NCBI RefSeq assembly: GCF_021582875.1
Contig: NZ_CP091138.1
Location: 2,852,001 to 2,916,000 of the forward strand
DNA length: 64,000 bases
DNA from: Microbacterium sp. KUDC0406
GTDB taxonomy: Bacteria > Actinomycetota > Actinomycetes > Actinomycetales > Microbacteriaceae
Direction of reading: 5' to 3'
A program made the translations under genes and the position numbers. Under the pieces are notes generated by a model that was given only the letters and a program-made list of their open reading frames with translations, did no database searches and was not told where the DNA came from. Below are positions 38,105 through 47,951 of this stretch, piece by piece. Every line of letters begins with the position of its first letter. Within the stretch, counting starts at the first letter, position 1.

Positions 38105-40135
38105 GTGACGGACACCACTGTTGTGAATGACAGCGACGCGCTCGCAGGGCTCGACGCCGCCCAGCTGCAGGCGGTCGAGCACGGCGACGGGCCGCTGCTG
38201 ATCGCGGCCGGCGCCGGTACCGGCAAGACGCGGGTGCTCACCTCGCGGGTGGCTCGGCTGCTGCAGGCGGGCGTCGCACCAGAGCGCATCCTGCTGCTGA
38301 CGTTCACCAGGCGCGCTGCGGCCTCGATGGTCTCTCGCGCGGCCGCACAGTGCGGCGATGCACAGGCGGCGCAGCGGATCGCGGGCGGCACGTTCCATGC
38401 GGTGGCGCACCGGATCATCGCCGAGCATGCCCAGCACCTGGGTCTGGCGGATGTCACCGTGCTCGATCCCGACGACGTGATCGACCTGCTCGACCTGCTG
38501 CGGTCGGAGTTCCAGCTGGACGGCACGGATAAGCGCCTGCCGACCACCCGGACGATCGCCGACATCGGCTCGCGAGCGATCAACACCGGTACGCCGGCGC
38601 GCACCGTGATCGAGGAGCAGTTCCCGTGGGCATTGGAACACGCGGATCCGATACTCGCGCTGCTGCGGCACTACAGCGCCCGCAAGCGTGAGCGCGGACT
38701 GCTCGATCTCGACGACCTCCTCATCGCCTGGAGAGCGCTGGTGCGCGACCCCGACGTCGGTGCGCGGCTGCGCGCACGGTGGGACTGGGTGCTCGTCGAC
38801 GAGTACCAGGACGTCAACAGCCTGCAGGTCGACATCGTGCGGGGGCTCGCCCCCGACGGGCGTGGTCTCACGGTGGTCGGCGACGACGCGCAGGCGATCT
38901 ACGGATTCCGGGGCGCGAGCGCCGGACACCTGCTCGACCTGGCGGCCGCCTTCCCCGACGCCACGCTCGTGCGTCTGGAGCGCAACTTCCGCTCCACTCA
39001 GCCGATCCTCGACCTCGCGAACGAGGTGCGCCCGGGCGAGCTCGGGCTGCGTCTGCGTGCAGACCGGCCGGATGCCGGCATCCGACCGTCCCTCATCGTG
39101 TGCCGCAATGCGGACGACGAGGCGCGCACCGTCGCCGATCGGATCCTCGAGGCACACGTCGACGGCATGCCCCTGCGGGAGCAGGCGGTGCTGATGCGCA
39201 CCGGCTCGCACAGCGCACAGCTCGAGGTCGAGCTGAAGGTGCGCGACATCCCGTTCCGCAAGTTCGGCGGCATCGGCTACCTCGAGACCTCGCACGTGCG
39301 CGACCTGCTGGCCGGGTTCCGAGTGGTGCTCAACCCCGCTGACGAGGTGTCGTGGTACCGGCTGCTGACACGACATCGCGCGATCGGCAAGGCCTCCGCG
39401 CGGGGGCTGGCGGCGATCCTCGCCGACGGCGGCATCGACCGGGCTCCGGATGCCGTCGCGGCGGCGCCGGCGAAGGCGCGCACCGGACTCGCGTCGACGC
39501 TCTCGCTGCTGGGCGCGGTGGATGCCACGACGACGGTGCCCGAAGTGGTCGAGGCCTGCCGGGCGGCGGTCGATCCCCTGCTGAGGGCGCACTACCCGGA
39601 CTGGCAGCGTCGGGTGACCGACGTCGACGGCATCGCCGAGGCGGCGGCCCGGCAGTCGGACCTGCGCACCTTCGTCAGCGAGCAGGCGATCGACCCGATC
39701 GACGTCGCGGGCGACTGGGCCAAGAAGCCGCACCTCGACGAGGACTGGGTGACGCTGTCGACCATTCACTCGGCCAAGGGCCTCGAGTTCGGCTCCGTGC
39801 ATGTGCTCCGTGCGAGCGACGGGGCGATGCCGTCCGACATGGCCCTGTCGTCGCCTTCCGGGCTGATCGAGGAGCAGAGGCTGTTCTACGTCGGGCTCAC
39901 CCGGGCTCGCGACACCCTTGACGTGTACGCGCCGGCGCGGCTGCCCACGCATCCGACGTCCTTCCTCGCGCGGCATGTGATCGCCAAGCCGAGCCGGTTC
40001 CTCACCGCCGAGGCCCGTGCGCTGATGGACACCGTCGACACGGCGACCGGAGAGGTGCGGGACGGCGAGCCGGTGCTCGCCGCGCCTGTCGGTGCGCGTG
40101 TGCGGCTGGACGAGTTCGACGACCTGTTCGCCTGA
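38105..40135 (+). CDS. UvrD/PcrA-like superfamily I DNA helicase
   Basis: 676 residues. Helicase motifs in order: LDAAQLQAVEHGDGPLLIAA (Q motif), Walker A AAGAGTGKT (34-42), LLTFTRRAAASM (Ia), LVDEYQDVNSLQ (II), VVGDDAQAIYGFRGA (III), VRLERNFRST (IV), LSTIHSAKGLEF (V) and LFYVGLTRARDTL (VI). It is shorter than PcrA (about 750), with a reduced 2B region. The GTG start (VTDTTVVNDS) avoids the antisense extension; another GTG lies seven codons later. It acts in repair or recombination by unwinding; the exact pathway is unknown. Confidence 0.92.
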   Translation: MTDTTVVNDSDALAGLDAAQLQAVEHGDGPLLIAAGAGTGKTRVLTSRVARLLQAGVAPERILLLTFTRRAAASMVSRAAAQCGDAQAAQRIAGGTFHAVAHRIIAEHAQHLGLADVTVLDPDDVIDLLDLLRSEFQLDGTDKRLPTTRTIADIGSRAINTGTPARTVIEEQFPWALEHADPILALLRHYSARKRERGLLDLDDLLIAWRALVRDPDVGARLRARWDWVLVDEYQDVNSLQVDIVRGLAPDGRGLTVVGDDAQAIYGFRGASAGHLLDLAAAFPDATLVRLERNFRSTQPILDLANEVRPGELGLRLRADRPDAGIRPSLIVCRNADDEARTVADRILEAHVDGMPLREQAVLMRTGSHSAQLEVELKVRDIPFRKFGGIGYLETSHVRDLLAGFRVVLNPADEVSWYRLLTRHRAIGKASARGLAAILADGGIDRAPDAVAAAPAKARTGLASTLSLLGAVDATTTVPEVVEACRAAVDPLLRAHYPDWQRRVTDVDGIAEAAARQSDLRTFVSEQAIDPIDVAGDWAKKPHLDEDWVTLSTIHSAKGLEFGSVHVLRASDGAMPSDMALSSPSGLIEEQRLFYVGLTRARDTLDVYAPARLPTHPTSFLARHVIAKPSRFLTAEARALMDTVDTATGEVRDGEPVLAAPVGARVRLDEFDDLFA

Positions 40136-40149
40136 GCTGACTCGGTCGC

Positions 40150-40335
40150 CCCGCGAGCGATGGTCGTTGAGCGAGCGAAGCGAGACGAAACGCAGAGACG
40201 AAACGCAGAGACGAAACGCAGAGACGAAACGCAGAGACGAAACGCAGAGACGAAACGCAGAGACGAACGGGTTGAGGCTCCCGGGGAGCATTGCGGCGTT
40301 TCGGCTACAGCTCGTTCCTCGCTCCGCTCAACGAC
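40150..40335. repeat. Composite family A element with 13-bp tandem array
   Basis: Starts CCCCGCGAGCGATGGTCGTT, then a full family A core, then about six tandem copies of AGACGAAACGCAG (13 bases, 40188-40266), a unique part, and an inverted family A end (CTCGTTCCTCGCTCCGCTCA). The same composite with fewer 13-base copies lies at 41928-42062. Confidence 0.8.
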
Positions 40336-40443
40336 TCGATGGGGCGGGCCCGTCCTCTTCGGGAGGGTCCGTGGAGACGGCGGCATCCCCCCGCAGCGCC
40401 GCCTCCACGAGATGGGTGATGTCGATCGACACGATCCGCTCGC

Positions 40444-41466
40444 TCACGGCGCCGGCGTCTCGGGTGCGGCGGTCGGAAGCAGCGTCGCCGATGGTGTCCG
40501 CGTCGGCTCCGGCGCAGGGAGGCGCTGCGGGGCGCGAGCGAACGGCGGCACCGGCTGGGTCGCCCGATCCGGATCGACCTGGCCGGTCGTATCGTCGACG
40601 GGTGCATTGCTGAGCGGGTAGGTGTTCCAGATCGGACTGCCCTGCAGATCCTGCAGGGGGACGGTCACCGTGCCGTCGCCGCGGTCGTCCCAGCCCTCCG
40701 TCATGTCGCGGCTCTGCTCGCCGTAGAGATTCACCGGTGTGCCCCGATCCGTGTACAGCTGCACCTGCTCGATGGGGTCGCCGTTCTCGTCGTACGCGAA
40801 CAGGTTGCCCACCTGGACTCCGTCGAGCAGCAGCCCTGGCGGGGTCGATCCGCCGTCGCCCTCGTAGACGTAGTGAGGTGTGATCACGTAGCCGATCGCA
40901 CCGGGAAGTGCGAGAACCGCGAGCACGCTGATCACCGTGCGCACCGGGCGCAGCCACCGCCACGGCAGCCACCGGCCACGACCCCACTGCACGCTGATCA
41001 GGACGAGAACGCCGAGGTATGCGATCCGCAGCAGATCCCATGAACGGGCATCCCACGGCCAGAGCATCCACGCCGTGAGCGCGTAGAGCCCGAGGCCGCG
41101 AAGCACCCACCAGACCGGACGCAGTGCCACGAGCAGGTCGAGCAGCCATGCCCCGAACGGGGAGCGGCGGATACCGACGGCGATGCCGGCTCTCCAGTCC
41201 GCGAAGCGGACATGCCACGGAACTCGCGGCACCGCGGCATCCGTCCGCTCCGGCAGACCGGCGGCCGCGCGCAGCTCGCGGGCGTATTCGGCCGGATCGT
41301 CGAGGTCGATGACGCCGCCGTTGTCGGCGGCCTGATCGGTGAGGTCGCCGACGAGCCCGCCTGCGAGTTCCTCGACGTCGTCCTCGGGCAGGTCCGCGAG
41401 CTCGGCACGGACGGCGGCGGCGAAGGCGCGGATGCGCTCCGCCGGCGAGGTGGTGAGGTCGTTCAT
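40444..41466 (-). CDS. Membrane protein with HAAS/DUF1700-like N-terminus
   Basis: 340 residues. The N-terminal 80 residues (RAFAAAVRAELADLPEDDVE then ELAGGLVGDLTDQ) resemble the HAAS helical domain that pairs with PadR regulators. Four hydrophobic segments lie around residues 105-195, then an extracellular Pro/Asp-rich part ending PTRTPSATLLPTAAPETPAP. The ATG overlaps the stop of the PadR gene by four bases. It is probably an envelope sensor or signal partner controlled by that PadR; function not known. Confidence 0.8.
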   Translation of the reverse strand: MNDLTTSPAERIRAFAAAVRAELADLPEDDVEELAGGLVGDLTDQAADNGGVIDLDDPAEYARELRAAAGLPERTDAAVPRVPWHVRFADWRAGIAVGIRRSPFGAWLLDLLVALRPVWWVLRGLGLYALTAWMLWPWDARSWDLLRIAYLGVLVLISVQWGRGRWLPWRWLRPVRTVISVLAVLALPGAIGYVITPHYVYEGDGGSTPPGLLLDGVQVGNLFAYDENGDPIEQVQLYTDRGTPVNLYGEQSRDMTEGWDDRGDGTVTVPLQDLQGSPIWNTYPLSNAPVDDTTGQVDPDRATQPVPPFARAPQRLPAPEPTRTPSATLLPTAAPETPAP

Positions 41467-41840
41467 CGCTGCGCTCCTGCTTCGGGTCGGGGCCGGAAGA
41501 TGGCCGTGTCCTGTGTCTTGGCGTGCGGATGCAGCAGCCCTGACATCGCCACCGCGAACTGCACCCAGGTGTCGGTCTGCTCGTCGAGCATCCGCGTGCC
41601 CTGCGGGTTGATCGCGTAGTACTTGCGGTGCGGTCCGCCGTCGGACGGGACGACGTAGCTCGACAGCGCGCCGGCCGAGTACAGCCGTCGCAGCGTGCCG
41701 TACACCGAAGCGTCGCCGACGTCGCCGATGCCGGCGTCGCGCAGGCGGCGCACGATGTCGTAGCCGTATCCGTCCTCGTCGCGCACCACGGCGAGGACGG
41801 CGAGATCGAGCACGCCCTTCAGCAGCTGCGTCGTGTCCAT
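41463..41840 (-). CDS. PadR-family transcriptional regulator
   Basis: 125-residue winged-helix regulator: LLKGVLDLAVLAVVRDEDGY then YGYDIVRRLRDAGI, the wing VSSYVVPSDGGPHRKYYAIN-like segment and a short C-terminal helix. The ATG at 41840 follows GGAGG; upstream codons lack a ribosome site. Likely represses its own operon with the membrane protein downstream. Confidence 0.9.
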   Translation of the reverse strand: MDTTQLLKGVLDLAVLAVVRDEDGYGYDIVRRLRDAGIGDVGDASVYGTLRRLYSAGALSSYVVPSDGGPHRKYYAINPQGTRMLDEQTDTWVQFAVAMSGLLHPHAKTQDTAIFRPRPEAGAQR

Positions 41841-41927
41841 CGAGCCTCCTTCGGCACCGACCGGTGCGTTGTCGTGCACACTACCACGCTATGCGCGGTA
41901 GTACGCAAGGCGCACTGACCGCCTGCC

Positions 41928-42062
41928 CCGCGAGCGATGGTCGTTGAGCGAGCGAAGCGAGACGAAACGCAGAGACGAAACGCAGAGACGAAACGCGCCG
42001 AGACTCCCGAGGAACGTCACCGCGTTTCGTCTCCGGCTCGTTCCTCGCCTCCGCTCAACGAG
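41928..42062. repeat. Second composite family A element
   Basis: CCCCGCGAGCGATGGTCGTT and the family A core are repeated from the element at 40150, with two to three copies of AGACGAAACGCAG and an inverted end CTCGTTCCTCGCCTCCGCTC. Together the two composites are direct repeats on both sides of the PadR operon. The rest of the 250-base gap holds no gene. Confidence 0.8.
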
Positions 42063-42092
42063 CGGCGGGATGGATCGCGCCCCGCGCGAGGC

Positions 42093-43233
42093 TCAGCGGA
42101 AGAACAGCGCCAGGCCGCCGAACAGCTGGGGCAGGATCCAGACGCTGGCGATGATCACGATCGCGATGACCGTCACCCAGGGCACGCCGCCGGCGCAGCC
42201 GTCGCCCCTGCGGGGCGACGCCGGGCGGAGGAGCGAGCATGCCGACCGGCGGCGCGAACGGAAGGGCCGCCGGCGCGGGGACGCCGACCGGCGTCGGTGC
42301 GGCCGCGACCGCCGGTGCCGCCGTCAGGTGATCGTCGCGCCAGCGCGCCCACTGGTCGAACTTGGTCAGCAGGGCGCCCACCGTGCCGAACAGCCACGCC
42401 CAGGTCGGCGCGTCGACCGTCGACACCGGACGCTGCATGTAGAGGAACAGCCAGTCGTCGACGATCTCCACGTCGAGCTGCGCCGCGTGGTCGATGAACC
42501 GCGCCATGATGTCGGGCGTGAACAGGTACAGCGCGTCGCGCTCGTAGCCCTGCGGGCAGTACAGCGTGAAGTACCGGTCGAAATCGCCCTCGAGTGAGAG
42601 CCGCTGATCCTTCGAGAACGATGCCGGCAGGTTGCTGCCCAGCGCATTGTTGCCGAGCGCGTCCAAGACGATGTTGGGCAGCGGAACGTCGAGCTTGACC
42701 GCGATGTAGCCCCAGTGGTGCGTGGTGGAGTTCTTGCCCGAGCCGGTCGTGTACTGGTAGTTGCCGAACTCGACGAATCTGGGCTGGTGGCCGCGCAGCG
42801 CGAGCTCGGTGCGCCGGCTGCGTCCGTTCTGGAAGATCATTCCGGGCAGCGGGGGATCGTCGACGCGCCCGACGAACTCCATGCCGTTCGAGGCGGCGAA
42901 CCGGGCCAGCCGATACGCCTGGATGCCGCCGTTCCGCAGATTCACGATGAGGATGACGATCACCACGACGAAGACGGCGCCGATGAGCAGGAACGGCAGC
43001 AGACCCGCCAGTCCGAAGCGCAGGTCGCCTGAGAACACGCCCACCGCGATCGGCACGAGGACCAGCGGGATCACCGTGACGGCCATGATCGCGAACACGA
43101 GGACGACGATGATCGTCGACGCCGTCGAGCCTCCTGCCCTGCCCCGGGCACGCTGCTCTCGGCGGAAGGCGCGCACCGCTTGCATGTCCACCGGGTCGGT
43201 GAGCGGACGGGCGTCGAAGGTGGCGCCGATCAT
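42093..43233 (-). CDS. Conserved membrane protein (frameshifted near its C-terminus)
   Basis: About 379 residues after repair. Two N-terminal transmembrane helices (TIIVVLVFAIMAVTVIPLVL and LLPFLLIGAVFVVVIVILIV), then a soluble domain with FAASNGMEFVGRVDDPPLPG, FVEFGNYQYTTGSGKNSTT and LYLFTPDIMARFIDHA. At 42205-42208 a C run seems one base too long; removing it gives GDGCAGGVPWVTVIAIVIIA, a C-terminal helix, and a stop at 42093. I do not recognise the family by name. It overlaps the next gene upstream (ATGA). Confidence 0.72.
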
Positions 43234-44171
43234 CGGTTCACACCGTCGCCGTCCCAGGTGAGGTCGGCGTCCTCGGCGACGATGAACGCCTCGAGGGCGG
43301 GGTCGGCGACGAGCGCGGCGATCAGCGCCGCAGATCCGGCGACGACGGTCGAGTCGAAGTCGATCTCGCTGACCATCACCCAGGAGCGGTCCCCGGGCCA
43401 GAGCAGGTTCGGATGCTGCGCGGTGGCCCCCTCGGTCCAGGGCGCGTCCGTGACCCACGCCGGGTCGGTGAACACCGAGGCACCGGCCGCGAAGGTCACG
43501 TAGTCCCGGCCGGGCAGCTGCAGTCGCGGAGCCTTCGAGATCTCGTCGGAGAGGATGCCCGGCTGCCAGGTCGGCTTGCGGAACGGATTGTTGAACGGAT
43601 CGCGGACGCTCTGACGCAGCATCTGCTCGTGCGCAGGGTCGCCGCCGAACTCGAGAACAGCACGTGACGGCGACTCACCGAGAAGGCCGACCAGGCCGCC
43701 CCAGCCCTCCCAGATCGCCGCGACCCCGGCATCCGGCGTCGTGGTGTGCGCAGCGAGGTGCCGGGCGATCGCGGCGAACAGGGCGGGGTCGATCATGCCC
43801 TCGTCGGGCGAGGTGAACTCCCGGCCGTCGGGCGCGACCCGCACGTTCCAGTCCTCCTCGGGTGGGGTGCGCACGATCCGCTGCCACTGTGCGAGCGGAT
43901 GCAGCACGGTGCCGAACGCGGTGGCCGTCTCCGCCCAGGTAGTGTCGCGGTCGATGAAGCGTCCGATCAGAGCATCCTGCTCGGCACCCGGCATCCGAGA
44001 CCATTCCTCGATCGTCGGAACCGCGCGATCGGGAAGGGATCGCACCTGCGCGGGATGCAGGATGCGGGCGTAGGCGTCGTAGCCGTGCGGCACGACGCCG
44101 AGGTCGTCATCGAGACGGTCGCGCAGCCAGTCTCCGACGCGGGGGTCGCCGATCCACTCCATGGGCTCCAC
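43230..44171 (-). CDS. Conserved hypothetical protein
   Basis: 313 residues, acidic and Trp-rich, no signal peptide or membrane segment. Segments such as GVVPHGYDAYARILHPAQVR, AIWEGWGGLVGLLG and PGRDYVTFAAGASVFTDPAW look conserved; I cannot name a domain. Start MEPMEWIGDP has an alternative Met three codons in. It forms a two-gene unit with the membrane protein that follows, by ATGA overlap. Confidence 0.72.
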   Translation of the reverse strand: MEPMEWIGDPRVGDWLRDRLDDDLGVVPHGYDAYARILHPAQVRSLPDRAVPTIEEWSRMPGAEQDALIGRFIDRDTTWAETATAFGTVLHPLAQWQRIVRTPPEEDWNVRVAPDGREFTSPDEGMIDPALFAAIARHLAAHTTTPDAGVAAIWEGWGGLVGLLGESPSRAVLEFGGDPAHEQMLRQSVRDPFNNPFRKPTWQPGILSDEISKAPRLQLPGRDYVTFAAGASVFTDPAWVTDAPWTEGATAQHPNLLWPGDRSWVMVSEIDFDSTVVAGSAALIAALVADPALEAFIVAEDADLTWDGDGVNR

Positions 44172-44183
44172 GGTACCCGGGCG

Positions 44184-45113
44184 CTACGCGCGTGCCAGAG
44201 GCAGCACCTCGGATCCCAGATAGTCGACGTGCTCGGTGTCGCCCAGATCCATGACCTGGAAGTGGATGCGGTCGATGCCGAGAGCGCGCAGACCCTCGAC
44301 GCGTTCCGCGATCTCGGCGGCATCGCCCACGACGGTGGCGCTGCTGCGCACATCGTCGAGAGTGCGTCCCGCCGTCTCCGCGCGACGCCGGATGTCGGAC
44401 TCGGTCGCGCCGGCGAACGTCGGCAGCGCCACGGACATCTTCAGCGTCCGCGGGTCGCGGCCGATGGCCTCGCAGGCCGCGCGCACGCCGGCGAGCTTCT
44501 CCTCGACGACCTCGTTCGGCTGGAAGCCGATGTTGAACTCGGTGGCGAAGCGCGCGGCGATCGCCGGCGTGCGTCGCGGTCCGCCGCCACCGATGACCAC
44601 CGGCATCCTGGTCTGCACCGGCTTCGGCAGCGCGGGGGCGTCCTGCAGCGTGTAATGCTCTCCGGAGAACGAGAAGGTGTCGCCGACGGGCGTCTGCCAC
44701 AGGCCGGTGATCACGGCCAGCTGCTCTTCGAGCAGCCCGAACCGGCGCGCGGGGAACGGGATGCCGTAGGCGCGGTGCTCCGCCTCGAACCAGCCGGTGC
44801 CGAGGCCGAACTCGACCCGGCCGCCGGACATCGCGTCGACCTGAGCGACCTGGATCGCGAGGATCGCCGGGTACCGGTGCGTGGCGGACGACACCAGGGT
44901 GCCGAGGCGGATGCTCGTGGTCTCGCGGGCGAGGCCGGCAAGCGTCGTCCAGGCGTCGGTCGGCCCGGGCAGGGGAGAGCCGTCTCCCATGCGCATGTAG
45001 TGGTCGGACCGGAAGAAGGCGTCGAACCCGTGTCGCTCGGCGGTCAGGGCGCAGGCAAGCTGGTCGTCGTAGCTGAAGCCCTGCTGCGGCTCGGTGAAGA
45101 TGGTGAACTCCAT
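44184..45113 (-). CDS. LLM-class F420-type oxidoreductase
   Basis: 309 residues of the luciferase-like family. N-terminal MEFTIFTEPQQGFSYDDQLA, TTSIRLGTLVSSATHRYPAI and the signature SGGRVEFGLGTGWFEAEHRA match F420-dependent members of actinobacteria; GDAAEIAERVEGLRALGIDR is the C-terminal motif. The cofactor is inferred from the subgroup, the substrate is unknown. Divergent from the glycan cluster. Confidence 0.87.
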   Translation of the reverse strand: MEFTIFTEPQQGFSYDDQLACALTAERHGFDAFFRSDHYMRMGDGSPLPGPTDAWTTLAGLARETTSIRLGTLVSSATHRYPAILAIQVAQVDAMSGGRVEFGLGTGWFEAEHRAYGIPFPARRFGLLEEQLAVITGLWQTPVGDTFSFSGEHYTLQDAPALPKPVQTRMPVVIGGGGPRRTPAIAARFATEFNIGFQPNEVVEEKLAGVRAACEAIGRDPRTLKMSVALPTFAGATESDIRRRAETAGRTLDDVRSSATVVGDAAEIAERVEGLRALGIDRIHFQVMDLGDTEHVDYLGSEVLPLARA

Positions 45114-45190
45114 GGGATCACGCTATCCGTGTCACCCGGCGTTCACCTCGGCGTCGCTCGCGCTTCAGGTCGGTGTCGCACCATCGGCGG

Positions 45191-46446
45191 ATGGCCGCAC
45201 CGCTCGTGACCGTGATCCTGCCCGCGAAGGACGCAGGGCAGTACATCGGCACGACGCTGGAGACCCTCACCCGGCAGTTCGACGATCCCGGGCGCTGAAG
45301 CTCGTCGCGATCGACGACGGTTCTCGCGACGAGACCGGCGCGCTGATGCGGCGGTACGCCGAGCGGTTCGACAGCGCGGAGGTCGTGGTCAACCCGCATC
45401 CGCGCGGCCTCGCGACAGCACGCAACCAGGGCCTCGTGCACGTGGAGGGCGACGCGTTCTGCTTCCTCGACGGCGACGACTGGATGCAGCCGCGCCGGCT
45501 GGAGGTGCTCGTGCGGGCTCTGGGCGAGCTGCGCTGCGACTTCCTGCGCACCGACCATGTCACGGTCAAGCGCTCCGAGCGGCGCCTGGTGCGTGCGCCG
45601 TTCACGCACCGCGGGGCGGTGGCCGACCCGCGTACGGCGATCCTGCCCGCAGACGACCGCACGATGGTCGACTATCCGTGTGCCTGGGCGGGAATACTGC
45701 ACCGAAGGGTGCTCGATCAGGGCCTGGCGGGCTTCACCGACGGGCTGTTCACGGCCGAGGACCGGCCGTGGATCTGGCGGCTGCACCTGCGGGCATCCTC
45801 CTTCGCCGTGGTCGACGCGCCGCATCTGCTGTACCGGCGCGGGGTGACCGATTCGCTGTCGAAGACGCTCGACCGGCGGCAGCTGGACTTCAGCCGCGCG
45901 CTCGGCGAGGTGCTCGATCTGGTCGAGTCCGATCCGGATGCCGCGCCGCTGATGCCGAAGGCCGTCGTGACCGTGCTCGCGCTGAGTGCGCACCACCTCG
46001 TGCGCGCGCGCCGGATGCAGCCGGCCGTGCGGAGGGAGCTGCGCTCCGGCATCCGTGACCTGCTGGCGCGGCTGCCGCAGGAGGAGGCGCGAGCGGCGGT
46101 CGCGCAGCTCGGCGGCCCGCGCCGCCGGGTGCTCGCACGCACCCTGCGCGAAGCGACCCGCGTCTCGCCGCCGTCCTCGCGCGTCCGCACGGATGCTCCC
46201 GGGCTGCCGGAGCAGGCGTTCGGCGACCATGATCCAGGTCATCATGGAACGCGGTGCGGAAACGCGGCGGGGCGGCCCGGTGGCGGTCGGAGGCGCGGAC
46301 GCGAACGGAGTCCGGGTCACGGTCGAGAACCGCGCCCCGAGCGATGCCGTTCCCTCCCCACCCCGTCGATCCGGTCCCATCGCCTGCGGATACGCAGCAG
46401 CTTCGACCCACACCGCGCGCGACCGCAACCGGGGGCACGACGATGA
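45191..46446 (+). CDS. Family 2 glycosyltransferase (frameshifted in assembly)
   Basis: First gene of the nonulosonate cluster. GT-A fold: PLVTVILPAKDAGQYIGTTL, then KLVAIDDGSRDETGALMRRY, NQGLVHVEGDAFCFLDGDDW with the metal DGDD. The frame breaks at the G run 45290-45292; one more G restores DDPGALKLVAIDDG, 418 residues in all. The C-terminal third is Arg-rich and not recognised. Its stop overlaps the ATG of the next gene as ATGA, which supports this end. The donor sugar is unknown. Confidence 0.82.
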
Positions 46447-47795
46447 TCCAGGTCTTCGCGCTGCACAGCGGCTACGGCCTGATGACCGCCGGCAGCGGCG
46501 ATCGACACCGGTCTGCTCGGCGACGCCGAGCGCATCCTCGTGCCGATGAACACGGCGAAGATCTCCGAGACGGCGATCGACCTGGCGACCACAGCGCGGT
46601 TCCGCACCCTGCGGGCGCGATTCGACCGGGTGGAGCCGCTGAACCCGCTGATCGATCCGCGGCATCCGACCTCCTGGGATCCCGACGAGCAGGATCTGCC
46701 GATGCTCGAGCGACTGTTCCGCCGCGCGTGGGCGATCGGCGACAAGGACGTGGAGCTGTACGTGCAGTCTCCGCAGGTCGCTCCGGCGCTCACCCTGATG
46801 AGCCTGTTCCGTGACGCGCGGCTCGGCGTGATCGGCGACGGACTGATGACGTACTCGCCGATCCGCAGCCGGCTGCCGCGACAGGTCACCGAACGCATCG
46901 CCCGGGTCGTCTACTCCGATGTGGTGCCCGGGGTCGAGCCACTCGTGTTCGCCGAGACCGAGGCTGTGCGGATGCCAGTGTCGATGGGCCCCTTCGGCAC
47001 CGCTCTGCGGGAGGTCGGCGACGCCGCCCCGGATGCCGCCCTCGACGCGCTCGCCGCAGACGGACGCCGGACGGCGCTGGTGCTCGGGCAGTATCCTCGG
47101 CCCTGCGGCTCGTCTCGCCCGAAGAGGAGACGGCCATGCAGGTGGCGATGGTCGATCGGGCGGCATCCGCCGGCGCCGAGCGCATCGTGTTCAAGCCGCA
47201 TCCGTCAGCGCCGCCGGCCCTGCGCGAGACTCTGGCTGCCCGGGCGTCGTCCCGAAGGGTCGCGTTCGCGGTCTACGAAGGGGATCAGCCGGCCGAGTAC
47301 GTCGCGCAGCGCCTCGGAGCGACCGATGCCGTCGCCGGGTTCTCGACCGCGCTGCCGACGCTGCGCACGCTGTCCGGCATCCGTGTGCACGCCGTCGGCA
47401 CGGGCACCGTGCTGGCCCGGCTCGACCCGTACGAGAACAGCAACCGGATCCCGGCGACGATCGTCGACGCTCTGGAGCGGGACGCCTTCACGACGCCCGG
47501 TTCACTGCAGCGGCTCGTCGACGCGGTCGGCTACGCCATGCAGCCCGAGATCATGGCGCATCTGCGGCCACGTGCGGTGCAGCGGCTGACGTCTCTGCCG
47601 GCATCCGTCCGGGAGCGGTACGTGCCCCCGCAGCGCCTGCGCGCACTCGACCTGCCCGGCGCTCCGGCGGCGACGACGATGCAGCGCATGCTCGAGCCGG
47701 CCGGCGGCGTCGGCCGCGTCGAGGAGCTGCGGCTCACCGCCGCCGGAGCGAGGCGCAGGGCACGACGGGCGTGGAAGGCGGTGACCGGCCGGTGA
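46443..47795 (+). CDS. Polysialyltransferase-like glycosyltransferase (two frameshifts in assembly)
   Basis: After repair about 450 residues starting MIQVFALHSGYGLMTA. The segments AIDTGLLGDAERILVPMNTA, LMSLFRDARLGVIGDGLMTY, GAERIVFKPHPSAPPALRET and VAGFSTALPTLRTLSGIRVH resemble the alpha-2,8-polysialyltransferase family (KPHP and S-T motifs are used in CMP-sugar binding). Breaks are at about 46486-46498 (net one base long) and about 47095 (one base short). It sits between a GT2 and a NeuA-type gene. Specificity is inferred. Confidence 0.75.
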
Positions 47796-47951
47796 CGCGC
47801 TCCGATGCCCCCTTGGCGCGAAACGGCGTGCTCACGTCGTTCCGGTCGCAGCCGTTGCGGGTGCGGAGGGCGTGGACCCGCAACGAGTGAGACCGGAGCT
47901 GAGGGAACAGGGAGCTGAGGGAACAGAGGGCGAAGGAACAGAGGGCGGACG

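Noticed and set aside
40188..40266. Short tandem repeats as CRISPR
   Set aside because: Units are contiguous 13-mers without spacers.
38042..40291. 749-residue minus-strand ORF opposite the helicase
   Set aside because: Antisense shadow of clear helicase motifs; the N-terminal part is translated repeat (FRLCVSSLRFVS).
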